A stretch of 64,000 bases of DNA, from contig JAUIKF010000022.1 of the NCBI GenBank assembly GCA_030430575.1, forward strand, positions 54,441-118,440, written 5' to 3'. The position numbers were made by a program, and so were the translations under genes. Below are positions 8,741 through 17,271 of this stretch, piece by piece. Positions within the stretch are counted from its first letter, which is position 1, and each line of letters starts with the position of its first letter. The DNA comes from Bacteroidia bacterium (GTDB taxonomy: Bacteria > Bacteroidota > Bacteroidia > J057). The notes under the pieces were generated by a model, which saw only the letters and a program-made list of their open reading frames with translations, had not been told where the DNA came from and did not search any database.

Positions 8741-9376
8741 TTGATGATGAGCGAATATAAAGATCATTTACAAGACCTATCAGAGATCCGCACGATGATG
8801 GAGCGATCGACAAAGTTTATCTCCCTCAGCGGCCTTTCAGGCGTTGGGGCGGGGATCGTGGCGCTGATAGGTGCTTATATAGCCTATCAATTCCTGGAGG
8901 CCGAAGGCCTTTATGGGAATTTGCGTTCTCGCGAGTATAAATTGGTAACCATGCGTCAATTATACACGCTGGCGGGACTGGCCATCGGAATCATGACAGT
9001 GGCAGGAGGGGTAGCCTCATTCTTTTCGATTCGCATGGCCAAGCGAAAAGGATTGCCCATTTGGAATAAATCCGCCAAACGATTGATGCTCAATATGTTG
9101 ATCCCGCTCACTGCAGGGGGCATTTTCTGTTTGCTCTTGGCCTGGCATGGCTATGGAGCGATCACTGCACCAGCGACGCTTGTCTTTTATGGCCTTGCGC
9201 TATATCATGCGGGTCAATTTACCTTGGTTGAAATTCGCTACTTAGGCCTGAGTGAGGTAGTTTTGGGGTTAATAGGGAGTACCATGCTAGGTTATGGCCT
9301 GATTTTCTGGGTTATAGGTTTTGGGCTCCTCCATATTATCTATGGCATTGTGATGTACCTAAAGTACGAGCGTTGA
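8741..9376 (+). CDS. Hypothetical six-helix membrane protein paired with a winged-helix regulator
   Basis: A 211-residue protein. After a charged N-terminal helix (YKDHLQDLSEIRTMMERSTKF) it has about six hydrophobic segments. The N-terminal pattern is conserved in Bacteroidota membrane proteins that neighbour small ArsR/MarR-like regulators. The downstream regulator starts at a TTG overlapping this stop codon by 3 bp, implying translational coupling. Its biochemical function is unknown; a role in sensing or being controlled by the regulator is inferred only from linkage. Confidence 0.8.
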   Translation: MMMSEYKDHLQDLSEIRTMMERSTKFISLSGLSGVGAGIVALIGAYIAYQFLEAEGLYGNLRSREYKLVTMRQLYTLAGLAIGIMTVAGGVASFFSIRMAKRKGLPIWNKSAKRLMLNMLIPLTAGGIFCLLLAWHGYGAITAPATLVFYGLALYHAGQFTLVEIRYLGLSEVVLGLIGSTMLGYGLIFWVIGFGLLHIIYGIVMYLKYER

Positions 9377-9696
9377 AGCATATTATCGATCAATTAAATA
9401 AGCACTTTGAAAATCGAGTGCGCCTGGGCATCATGTCACTCCTGATGGTCCATGAGTGGATGCATTATTCCGCCTTAAAAAATGAACTCAGTAGCCCCGA
9501 GAAAAAAATCTCTGATGGCAATCTCGCGAGCCACCTCAAGACCCTCAAGGCCAACGACTACATCGTCGAAAAAAAAGAATTTGTCAACAATAAACCACAT
9601 ACGACTTATAAGGCGACTTCCGCAGGCCGCAAAGCTTTTGAAGTGCATCTGAATGCGCTGGAGGCGCTGATAAGAGGTCAAGACCGCTCGGGCTGA
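9373..9696 (+). CDS. Winged-helix DNA-binding transcriptional regulator (HTH_34 type)
   Basis: A 107-residue protein with the single winged-helix layout: LIxxHFENRVRLGIMSLLMVH, then the recognition region SDGNLASHLKTLKANDYI and the wing VEKKEFVNNKPHTTYKATSAGRKAF. It resembles the PF13601 regulators commonly paired with a membrane protein. The start is TTG at 9373, overlapping the previous stop (TTGA). The last six residues (GQDRSG) and the stop codon come from the GC-rich repeat that begins at 9681, so the native C-terminus has been replaced or extended by repeat sequence. Confidence 0.85.
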   Translation: MKHIIDQLNKHFENRVRLGIMSLLMVHEWMHYSALKNELSSPEKKISDGNLASHLKTLKANDYIVEKKEFVNNKPHTTYKATSAGRKAFEVHLNALEALIRGQDRSG

Positions 9697-9928
9697 GGAC
9701 AGCCCTCGCTGTGAGACCGTTCAGGCTTCGAAGACTCAGCCCTCACTGCGAGATCGTTCGCCGCTCCGCGACTCACTGCGAGACCGCTCGAAGACTCACT
9801 ACGAGACAAGAGACTAACAGTCATGCCTTTGTCTCGCAGCGAGGCGAGTCTTCGAGCCGAGCGGTCTCGCAGTGAGGGCGCAGCCCGAACGGTCTCGCCT
9901 CTCGCAGCGAGCGATAGCGAGCGGTCTC
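9681..9928. repeat. Long GC-rich inverted repeat, copy B
   Basis: A 248-bp element of iterated (a)gaccgctcg / cgagcggtctc units with an inner centre around 9803-9840 (GAGACAAGAGAC and TTTGTCTCGC flanking GCCTTT). It is the most diverged of the three copies; its first spacer reads GGGCTGAGGACAGCCC where copies A and C have AGGCCGAAGACGGCCT. The left end overlaps the 3' end of the regulator gene. The right end lies 13 bp before the ATG at 9942. Confidence 0.85.
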
Positions 9929-9941
9929 CTACTTAAACACT

Positions 9942-10589
9942 ATGAAACGTCAAACATCTTGGACCACTGTCTTGCTAGGCGCAACAGCCGTGTCCGTCAT
10001 TATTTATCTCGTCCGTGTAGCTTATACTGGAAAAGCTACCTATGCTTTCCTCATGTGGAATCTATTCCTGGCCTGGGTACCTTATGTCTTGTCTCGGGGG
10101 ATGCAGCGCATGAAAAGTGCGCATATCAGTATCAAAGTAGGGCTGTTTTTGGGGTGGTTAGTCTTTTTTCCCAATGCCCCCTATATCCTCACGGACCTTT
10201 TTCATTTGAGTCACATTAAGAATGCGCCCCGATGGTTTGACTTGATTATGATCTTATCATTTGCTTGGACGGGATTGTTATTAGCGATCAAATCCCTTTC
10301 GCATATAGAGAGCATGTTAAGAAGTTATTGGAAGCCATGGGCTGTGCATGGGATGATGGGAGGGATTCTATGCCTGACGGCTTTTGGGGTGTATTTGGGA
10401 CGATTTGGACGCTGGAATAGCTGGGATATTCTCGCCCAGCCCGATGCATTGATGGGAGACCTTGTACAGATGTTTTGTCATCCTTTGGCACATGGGCAAA
10501 GTTTTCGTTTTTCACTTATCTTTGCTCTATTCCTGGGAATGGCCTATTATTCCTTTATTCACCTACGAAACCACCAATTAAGTGAGTGA
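9942..10589 (+). CDS. DUF1361 family membrane protein
   Basis: A 215-residue integral membrane protein with about six helices. DUF1361 landmarks are visible: YAFLMWNLFLAWVPYVLS, LFFPNAPYILTDLFHL, the mid-protein FDLIMILSFAWTGLL, and YLGRFGRWNSWDIL. The family's function is not established. The start ATG is 13 bp after the end of repeat copy B, leaving almost no room for a conventional promoter outside the repeat. Its 3' end overlaps the next gene by 8 bp. Confidence 0.87.
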   Translation: MKRQTSWTTVLLGATAVSVIIYLVRVAYTGKATYAFLMWNLFLAWVPYVLSRGMQRMKSAHISIKVGLFLGWLVFFPNAPYILTDLFHLSHIKNAPRWFDLIMILSFAWTGLLLAIKSLSHIESMLRSYWKPWAVHGMMGGILCLTAFGVYLGRFGRWNSWDILAQPDALMGDLVQMFCHPLAHGQSFRFSLIFALFLGMAYYSFIHLRNHQLSE

Positions 10590-11364
10590 GTCCTTTCAAG
10601 CGTGGAGTGCTTATTTTGAGCTAAATGCCGACCACCTGCTCAGCATAGACTGGGAGGGGGAAGGCCCCTTGCGCTTGGAAGAAATAGACTGGATTTTCAC
10701 CTCTATCCGCCAGTTTCAGCGGGCATTCCAGACAGATGGCCGCCAATTGTTGAATGGTGCACATCAGTATTTTGAAGGGAAGGATGCTGATACATACCTC
10801 ACGGCTTTGGGGCATTATATTTCGGAGAAAAGGCGTCATGCGAGTTTGCTGGAGCGATTTATGGTGCAAAAACGAATTCCCAAGCTCAGCATTCACTGGC
10901 TGGATACGCTCTTTCGAGGCACCAGGAGAACCGTAGGTTATGGACAAGGGATGGCCATTCTAGGCGTGGCAGAGGTAATCGCTCAGGTCTATTTTGAGGC
11001 CCTCAAATACGCAACAGACTCCCGTATTCTGGCCCGAGTCTGTGATCAGATCCTTTGGGACAGCACCCAACATGGTCATTTTATGGGTTGTTCGCTTGAG
11101 TTTGTCGGCGCGGAAAATGAGCGAAAAAAGCAGAGACTTCTGAGATATCAACGCCGTTTACTACGCCTGGCACAACCCGTCCTCTGGTGGCTCCACTATG
11201 AAGTCCTCAAAGCTAGCGGCTTTACCTATAAGCGCTTTCGTCAAGCTTGTCAAGAAGGATTGGAACAGCTGTATGCCTTTGAGCTTGAAGACCTCCAAGA
11301 GCGAATGATTGAAATGGCTGGAAAGGAGGAGCAGGAAAAGATGCCTCCTTTAGCTCAATTATAG
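10582..11364 (+). CDS. Ferritin-like helical protein with a degenerate metal site
   Basis: A 260-residue mostly helical protein starting at GTG, overlapping the DUF1361 stop by 8 bp. ISEKRRHASLLERFM (about 80-94) and ILWDSTQHGHFM (about 160-171) recall the EsxHaxxL and DExxH helices of ferritin-like diiron proteins. In the second helix the expected metal-binding Glu is Ser (DSTQH), so the site may be altered. The fold assignment is an inference from these patterns. The overlap suggests co-translation with the DUF1361 protein. Confidence 0.6.
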   Translation: MSESFQAWSAYFELNADHLLSIDWEGEGPLRLEEIDWIFTSIRQFQRAFQTDGRQLLNGAHQYFEGKDADTYLTALGHYISEKRRHASLLERFMVQKRIPKLSIHWLDTLFRGTRRTVGYGQGMAILGVAEVIAQVYFEALKYATDSRILARVCDQILWDSTQHGHFMGCSLEFVGAENERKKQRLLRYQRRLLRLAQPVLWWLHYEVLKASGFTYKRFRQACQEGLEQLYAFELEDLQERMIEMAGKEEQEKMPPLAQL

Positions 11365-11415
11365 CTAGTTCTCAAAATAATATTTCTTTTTCATAGCTGT
11401 TTCTATCCCTTGTGT

Positions 11416-11515
11416 TGTTACTTTTTTTAGAAAAAAGTAACCAAAAAATCGAAACGGGCCAACCAAGGCCGTCGCTTCAATCCGTCCACCCGCGCCCGTT
11501 TCATCCCAGCCGCAC
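11416..11515. repeat. Dispersed element, copy 1 (GAAACGGGCCAACCAAGGCC type)
   Basis: Begins with the inverted repeat GTTACTTTTTT/AAAAAAGTAAC (11416-11440). A conserved block follows in which AAACGGGC (11452-11459) pairs with GCCCGTTT (11494-11501), closed over a GGCCaaccaaGGCC mini-hairpin, and it ends CATCCCAGCCGCAC. The same module occurs at 58455-58624 with two insertions. Both copies lie just 3' of a plus-strand gene and just 5' of an unrelated terminator hairpin. Confidence 0.8.
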
Positions 11516-11529
11516 AGGTTCAGTAACCA

Positions 11530-11562
11530 AAAATGGCTGCACTTCAACAGTGCAGCCATTTT
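11530..11562. terminator. Bidirectional terminator between convergent genes
   Basis: AAAATGGCTGCACT (11530-11543) and AGTGCAGCCATTTT (11549-11562) form a perfect 14-bp stem with a five-base loop, with A and T tracts on both sides. It would end transcripts of the ferritin-like gene and of the minus-strand gene at 11600. Confidence 0.85.
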
Positions 11563-11599
11563 GTACTTCATCTATCAATGAAGAAAAGAATTCTTCAGA

Positions 11600-13897
11600 T
11601 TAGTCTTTGATCAGGTCATCGACAGATTGTAGGTCGATGCTACGCTCTTGGCCTTCACAGACAATTTCTGCTTTGAATTGGTAGATCGCTCTAGAAGGAA
11701 TACGATTGCCCAATGACTCGAACTGAAGGCTAGGAAGGATAGAGGTCAATTGCATGTTGATATTGGCATCGTTGGCGTTGAGGACACGCGCACCGCGTAC
11801 AGCACCTTCACCGTCTACGGTCACTTCAAATGCCGCCTGAGCTAGTCCACATACACCCGCTTCTTTCAATTTTGTTGCAATGAATTCTTTCATCGCCTGC
11901 TCACCACCTTGGTAGCTAGGCTGATCTACTTTAGGACCAGCGAGGTTGTCATGCTCCTTGTCAGCTTGAGATTTTTTCTCTTGCTTGTCACGTAGTGCTC
12001 GCCATACTTCATCATCTTCTTTTCCTGGAGGAATGATCTGGGTATTCTGCCAAGATTTGTCAGTAGCAGCGCTTTTGGGGGCATTAGCATTCCTAGTTGG
12101 GCGGGTACTTCTTTGATTTGAGTTGCTAGGAGGATTTCCCGTACTACGAACAGCACCGCTATTATTGATCTGTAGCATGATCAGCTGAATATCCTTCCGC
12201 ATCTGAGCAATCTGAGCAATCAGGATCGCATTAGGATCATTGGGATCAAGGCCCGCAAAATCAATCTCATTGCCGCCAGATGTACCTCCTAGGTTAGAAG
12301 GCGTAGCCGCTCCAAATTCTAAGCGTAAGCGCGCTTTTTCGTTGTCGTTCTGCTGGCTACGCACAGTCTGAAGCTGAGCGATCTCTTGAGCGCGTGTTGC
12401 TTCTTCTTGGGTGCGCTTGGCGAGATCAGCTTCGAGGCGCTGAAGCTCTTGCATCTTGCGGTCGGCTTCTGCTTGCAGGCGACGGATGTTGTCCATTTGA
12501 TCCTGGAGGATGCGTTGCTGCTGACGAGCGATTTCATCTGCTTTTTGCTTTTCCTCTCTGAGACGATCGATTTCCGCTTTTTCCATCAACTGCGTGATTT
12601 CTTCTTGCTTATCGATGAATTGCTCTTTTTTGCGAAGGAGGTCTTGCTTGAAGCGTTGCTCATCAGCGATGGCACGTGCTCTTGCAGACTCCGTCTCGCG
12701 GATTTTGGCTTCCAAGTCTCTTTGTTCTTGCTCTAGCCTGCGCTGAGCGTCGCGCGCACGGTCTTCTGCTGTTTGAGGAGGAGGATCAGTAGGACGGTTG
12801 TTATTACTTGCATATGGGTCACTATACCCTCCACTACTGCTATTGTTGTAGCCATTGTCATTGCCATACCCATTGTCCCTATCATTGTTTTGACGGGCGA
12901 TACGATCGCGTTCCGCTTGACGCTGACGGCGTCTTTCATCCGCTTCTTCCTGCGCTATACGGTCACGCTCTCTTTGTTCTTCTTCTCTTTTGGCTTGCGC
13001 ATCTGCAATGCGCTTGCGCTCTGCTTCCTCAGCCGCACGGCGATCTGCTTCTTTCTTCTCTTCTTCAGCTGCTTTCATATCAGCCAACTCTTTCTTAAGT
13101 CTTGCGATCTCAGCATCTTGCTGATCTTTGCGCATCTTGGCCATTTTTTCAGCGGCAGACAGCTCATTATTCGCTGGGGTATCAGAAGTAGCTTCTGAGC
13201 GAGTAGGCTGACTGCTAGCTACAGGCTGCGCTGGGGCATCATTAGTGGTGGTTTCTGTAGGCTCATCAGAACCTGCAACAGGGTCACTCGTGCCCTCATC
13301 GCCCCCTTCTGTGCCTTCGTCACCGCCTTCATCACCTTGATCGCCAGCGTCAGCTACGGTTTCTGGAGGAGTAGCTGGCACACCAGTAGGCGCACCACCA
13401 CCAGCTTCGGTAGCAGAGACCCCTGTAGAACCAGGATATTTGATAGGAACACCATTTACATCCAGTTCACCATTGTTGAACAATGGAAGCTGGGCATAGG
13501 TATTGTCGCGGCCTTCGCCATCTACTTCGGGTTTGATTTCGAAATAAACAGACTTAGGGCCCTTGAAGCTCGCAGCGTCCCACTTGATATTTTTGACAAT
13601 ATCAATAGCTGACTTCTTGAAGCAGTCGTTTTTTCCTGTCAGGGTTTTGGCATCCAACACGTAGCCGGATGGAGCGATTTTTACTTCTAGATAGATGCGA
13701 TCTGTTCCTGTACATTGGGTTTTAGCTTTCAGCTCTTCGTAAATGTAATTCTTTACGGTATTCTTATTATCGCTGAAAATGAACGTTTTGGTGTCTGCTG
13801 TGAGTGCGGTGACGTCCACAGTAGACTGTGCTAGGATACCAGAAGGCAGGGTGATGCTCAGTAGGCATAAGCCATAAAGCAAGCGTCGGAGTTTCAT
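11600..13897 (-). CDS. Secreted coiled-coil protein with TonB_C-like domains at both ends
   Basis: A 765-residue protein with a signal peptide ending LPSGILAQ. Residues about 35-130 (VKNYIYEELKAKTQC, YLEVKIAPSGYVLDAKTLTG) and about 665-750 (MKEFIATKLKEAGVC, AAFEVTVDGEGAVRGARVL) share a TonB C-terminal-like layout. Between them are Gly/Glu/Thr-rich linkers, a long Arg/Glu/Ala coiled coil (about 250-350 and 380-510) and an Asn/Gly/Tyr-rich break. A role as a periplasmic spacer or envelope linker is inferred. There is no N-terminal transmembrane anchor of the usual TonB kind. Confidence 0.75.
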   Translation of the reverse strand: MKLRRLLYGLCLLSITLPSGILAQSTVDVTALTADTKTFIFSDNKNTVKNYIYEELKAKTQCTGTDRIYLEVKIAPSGYVLDAKTLTGKNDCFKKSAIDIVKNIKWDAASFKGPKSVYFEIKPEVDGEGRDNTYAQLPLFNNGELDVNGVPIKYPGSTGVSATEAGGGAPTGVPATPPETVADAGDQGDEGGDEGTEGGDEGTSDPVAGSDEPTETTTNDAPAQPVASSQPTRSEATSDTPANNELSAAEKMAKMRKDQQDAEIARLKKELADMKAAEEEKKEADRRAAEEAERKRIADAQAKREEEQRERDRIAQEEADERRRQRQAERDRIARQNNDRDNGYGNDNGYNNSSSGGYSDPYASNNNRPTDPPPQTAEDRARDAQRRLEQEQRDLEAKIRETESARARAIADEQRFKQDLLRKKEQFIDKQEEITQLMEKAEIDRLREEKQKADEIARQQQRILQDQMDNIRRLQAEADRKMQELQRLEADLAKRTQEEATRAQEIAQLQTVRSQQNDNEKARLRLEFGAATPSNLGGTSGGNEIDFAGLDPNDPNAILIAQIAQMRKDIQLIMLQINNSGAVRSTGNPPSNSNQRSTRPTRNANAPKSAATDKSWQNTQIIPPGKEDDEVWRALRDKQEKKSQADKEHDNLAGPKVDQPSYQGGEQAMKEFIATKLKEAGVCGLAQAAFEVTVDGEGAVRGARVLNANDANINMQLTSILPSLQFESLGNRIPSRAIYQFKAEIVCEGQERSIDLQSVDDLIKD

Positions 13898-13964
13898 AGT
13901 GATTTTAATATTTATGAAGTACGAGGTAAATGAACGTAAATAATAAACGTGGATAAGTTACTAA

Positions 13965-14960
13965 TTAAATTGACAATTCTTTAGGATAATTTTCTTGCAC
14001 TTGACTTAGGATGTCTAAGATCTCTGAGAGATCATCAGTTGTGACAAGTCGCATACGTATTGGCTTAAAATTAGGAATTCCTTTAAAGTAATTGGAATAA
14101 TGGCGTCGCATCTCTCGAATGGCGATGATCTCGCCTTTCCATTCTACAGACATCATGAGATGTCTTCTACAGACTTCTGCCCGCTCAGCAATAGAAGGTA
14201 TAGGCAGCTGGGTGCCTGTCTTATAGTAATGCTTGATTTGCTTAAAAATCCAGGGATTGCCGATAGAGGCTCTTCCAATCATATGCCCCGCAATATTGGG
14301 ATATCGAAGGCGCATCTCATGCGACTTCTGGGGAGAACTGATATCTCCATTCCCAAAAATCGGGATTTCAATGTCGGGATGGCTGGCTACTTCGTGGATG
14401 GGGTCCCAGTCGGCGACGCCTTTATACATCTGCTTGCGCGTACGCCCGTGGATGGTCAAGGCTTTGATGCCTACCTCTTGTAGACGAAGCGCTACCTCCA
14501 CGATGCGGATGCTTTTTTCATCCCACCCCAATCGCGTCTTCACGGTGACAGGGAGATCAGTCGCATCAACGATCCCCTTGGTGAGGCGCTGCATCTTATC
14601 TAGGTCACACAGAATTCCTGCCCCTGAGCCTTTACAGGCTATTTTCTTCACTGGACATCCATAATTGATGTCGAGAATCTCTGGCTGGACCCGCTCTACG
14701 ATCTGGGTACACTGGCGCATCGACTCGATATTATTCCCAAATATCTGAATGCCGACAGGCCGCTCCTCCTCATAGATGTCCAGCTTTTGCACACTACCCT
14801 CCACGTCGCGAATCAATCCCTCTGCACTGATGAATTCCGTGTAGACAATATCTGCCCCCTGCTCCTTGCACAAAGCACGGAATGGTGGATCACTCACGTC
14901 CTCCATGGGCGCAAGTAATAAGGGAAATTCTTTCAGTTCTATGGGACCAATTTTGACCAT
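13965..14960 (-). CDS. dusB: tRNA-dihydrouridine synthase DusB
   Basis: FMN-dependent enzyme that reduces uridine in the tRNA D-loop, using NADPH. The 331-residue protein has the Dus landmarks: LLLAPMEDVSDPPFR, the FMN-binding QIFGNN, the catalytic Cys in DINYGCPVKKIACKGSGAG, VTVKTRLGWDE, LTIHGRTRKQMY, and FGNGDISSP followed by GHMIGRASIGNPW. The PVKKI form after the catalytic Cys is typical of the DusB branch. AT-rich repeated attgattgatta sequence lies immediately upstream of its start. Confidence 0.96.
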   Translation of the reverse strand: MVKIGPIELKEFPLLLAPMEDVSDPPFRALCKEQGADIVYTEFISAEGLIRDVEGSVQKLDIYEEERPVGIQIFGNNIESMRQCTQIVERVQPEILDINYGCPVKKIACKGSGAGILCDLDKMQRLTKGIVDATDLPVTVKTRLGWDEKSIRIVEVALRLQEVGIKALTIHGRTRKQMYKGVADWDPIHEVASHPDIEIPIFGNGDISSPQKSHEMRLRYPNIAGHMIGRASIGNPWIFKQIKHYYKTGTQLPIPSIAERAEVCRRHLMMSVEWKGEIIAIREMRRHYSNYFKGIPNFKPIRMRLVTTDDLSEILDILSQVQENYPKELSI

Positions 14961-15149
14961 TAATCAATCAATAATCTCTAATGAATAATTTCTGTACCCA
15001 TTAAGAGAGGAAAAGATAAAAAAATCCACAAAAAGTTTGGCTTATTGTTTCAGGAAGTCCTCAAAATGCAAATGTTTTGATTTTGAGCGATAACTTTCCA
15101 TTTTTGCTCGGCTGTGCGCCAAATTTAATAAATAAAATCAGAAAAATAG

Positions 15150-16091
15150 GTGAATTTCCAACTCATAAAAGATTTACTCAAAGAGAATGGCCTTTTTGCC
15201 CTTTCTGTTGCCTTTTTATTGTTCTTTTTGAGCCTTTTGATCCTTGTGACGCCTTTTTATGGGTTGGTGGCTTGGGCACATGGCGTGTCGATGGACGAAT
15301 TTCAAGCGGTCGTGGGGGGAGAAATAGGAGATGAGAGATCTTATCTTTCTCTTCTCTGGTGGGCACAAGGCGGGGCAAACATTCTCAGTTGGCTCGTGCC
15401 AGGCTTGATCATGGCATGGCTACTTGGAGGACCACGTTCTGCTTTATCGTTGGAGCGCAGCCCTTCTCTATGGTCTTATCTCTTGCTCATTCTCCTTTTC
15501 CTCGCATGTCTTCCTTTGGTACAGATCTTTACTTTTAGCCCCGAAAGCTTTCACTTGCCTAGTTGGATGAGCGGCATTGAAGCGGATATGCATGCATTGG
15601 AGGAAAAGGCGGAAGCTGTTGTGACGTATCTTGTCGCTCGGCCTGACATATCGAGCCTTCTGATCAATATGCTCATATTTGCTGTGATTCCTGCGTTTGG
15701 AGAAGAAGTTTTCTTTCGGGGGATCATTCAGCAACGCCTTGGCAAAAACCGCAATCCGCACATGGCCATTTGGGTTACGGCTTTTATCTTCAGCCTCATG
15801 CACTTTCAAGCCTATGGCTTTTTTGCCCGGATGATTCTGGGGGCGATCTTAGGCTATTTATTATACTACTCGGGGAGTCTATGGCCTAGCATCATTGGTC
15901 ATTTCCTCTACAATGCTTTTTCTTTGCTCGGCGTCTGGCTGGCCGTACGGTATGGGGTAATAGATGAAGCTTTTTTAGAAAATAACCTGGAAATCCCTCC
16001 CTTGATAGGCCTGCTGAGTGTCATACTCTTTGTAGGAATATTTTGGGGGTATAAAAGAAAGGTTCAAGGGATGCAAGGGTTCAATAGGTGA
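15150..16091 (+). CDS. CPBP family intramembrane metalloprotease
   Basis: A 313-residue multi-pass membrane protein of the CAAX-protease/bacteriocin-processing (Abi, CPBP) family. All three catalytic motifs are present: GEEVFFRG (EExxxR), FSLMHF (FxxxH) and GHFLYN (HxxxN). About seven hydrophobic segments are visible, plus a long N-terminal extracytoplasmic loop. The start is GTG at 15150 (MNFQLIKDLLKENG), the most upstream codon giving a complete first helix. Substrates are unknown. Confidence 0.9.
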   Translation: MNFQLIKDLLKENGLFALSVAFLLFFLSLLILVTPFYGLVAWAHGVSMDEFQAVVGGEIGDERSYLSLLWWAQGGANILSWLVPGLIMAWLLGGPRSALSLERSPSLWSYLLLILLFLACLPLVQIFTFSPESFHLPSWMSGIEADMHALEEKAEAVVTYLVARPDISSLLINMLIFAVIPAFGEEVFFRGIIQQRLGKNRNPHMAIWVTAFIFSLMHFQAYGFFARMILGAILGYLLYYSGSLWPSIIGHFLYNAFSLLGVWLAVRYGVIDEAFLENNLEIPPLIGLLSVILFVGIFWGYKRKVQGMQGFNR

Positions 16092-16124
16092 GGCTACTGT
16101 GGAAACTCCTTTTAAGGAATCTGC

Positions 16125-16212
16125 TCAATTGCGACGGGTTGAAACCCAGTCGCAATAGTGTAAAATGACAGACAAAGAACTATTGCGACTGGACTTTAGT
16201 CCGTCGCAATGA
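16125..16212. repeat. Paired REP-like palindromes
   Basis: Two hairpin units, TTGCGACGGgttgaaaCC.AGTCGCAA (16129-16156) and TTGCGACTGGactttagTCCGTCGCAA (16183-16209), face each other in inverted orientation around a 22-bp spacer. Each unit has its own CGGGTTGAAACCC- or GGACTTTAGTCC-type hairpin. This is the organisation of REP/BIME elements mobilised by REP-associated tyrosine transposases, none of which is in the window. Confidence 0.8.
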
Positions 16213-16305
16213 GAAAAAAGTAATGAACCTTTCTCCCAAACAATTTCTTTGAAGAAATACTTGAACCCCATTGAACGATTTTAAACCTTTGAACGAATCT
16301 TCCTC

Positions 16306-17118
16306 ATGTCCAACCTCCTCGCACGTATTCTTACAGCTATCATTGCAGGGGCCATAGCTATCGCTGCTATTGTCTATTCTACCTACGGATTGATGTTTTT
16401 TTGTGCAGTGGTTTCCCTGGCAGGTTTGTGGGAATTTTACCAAGTGAGTGTAGCACAAAAGGCACTGCGTTTGGCAGGGATGGGTCTTGGGGCCTTGATA
16501 TGGGGTGGCGTGTTATTGGCCGCTTTAAATGGAGAAGCAGTGGATACCTATTGGCGTGTAAGCCTATTGGCCATCCCGCTGTTTGGAATGCTCACCCTCT
16601 TTCAGCCATCGGAACATCAGCCTGTGGCTACCATGGGAAGCTTGGTACTTGGCTTAGTCTATTGCTACCTCCCCTTATTGTTATTTTTTGACCTATCTAC
16701 GACTGCTCCTGAATACGACTTCCGACTGCCATTGGGCATTCTCATGCTTACCTGGATTTTGGATATTGGGGCTTATTTTGCGGGGCGGTTTTTGGGTAAA
16801 AATCCTCTCTTTAAGCGAATAAGCCCTAAAAAAACCTGGGAAGGGGCCATCGGTGGGGGCTTGTTTTGCCTGGGCCTAGGCCTGGTATTTCAGTTCAGCA
16901 CCTGGGGCCATTCTGTTCCCCATATCAACTGGATTGTCATTGCTTCAATCATCGCTGTCTTCAGTCAGTATGGAGACTTGGTGGAATCCATGATTAAGCG
17001 CAGCGTGGACCTCAAAGATTCAGGAAGTATCCTCCCAGGTCATGGCGGCATGCTTGACCGCTTCGATGGGACGTATCTTTCTATTCCTCTTATTTACCTA
17101 TACCTATCTTTCATTTAA
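16306..17118 (+). CDS. cdsA: Phosphatidate cytidylyltransferase
   Basis: Makes CDP-diacylglycerol from CTP and phosphatidate at the inner membrane, the branch point to all phospholipids. The 270-residue protein has about eight membrane segments and the complete CdsA signature near the C-terminus: SMIKRSVDLKDSGSILPGHGG followed by MLDRFDG. The upstream motif KNPLFKRISPKKTWEGAIGG is also typical. The start ATG gives MSNLLARILTAI, the usual first helix. It stands alone, downstream of the REP-like palindromes. Confidence 0.96.
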   Translation: MSNLLARILTAIIAGAIAIAAIVYSTYGLMFFCAVVSLAGLWEFYQVSVAQKALRLAGMGLGALIWGGVLLAALNGEAVDTYWRVSLLAIPLFGMLTLFQPSEHQPVATMGSLVLGLVYCYLPLLLFFDLSTTAPEYDFRLPLGILMLTWILDIGAYFAGRFLGKNPLFKRISPKKTWEGAIGGGLFCLGLGLVFQFSTWGHSVPHINWIVIASIIAVFSQYGDLVESMIKRSVDLKDSGSILPGHGGMLDRFDGTYLSIPLIYLYLSFI

Positions 17119-17271
17119 CAGGAATGTTCCAAGTAAAATGGCTTTTCAGCCATTAAAACAAACCGTTAATGTCTTTTTAAATTGAAAATAATCTCAGTAT
17201 TAAATATATTGACGATGATTAAGGAATAAACGAGGCGCTGGCTGATTGTCAAAATTTTGTCAAACGACCTT

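Noticed and set aside
11412..11603. Short plus-strand frame across dispersed element copy 1
   Set aside because: It crosses the terminator hairpin and is not preserved in frame in copy 2, so it is not coding.
12773..13198. Plus-strand open frame opposite the coiled-coil gene
   Set aside because: It is the shadow of Arg/Glu/Ala-rich codons on the minus strand; the hydrophobic residues are an artefact of reading the complement.
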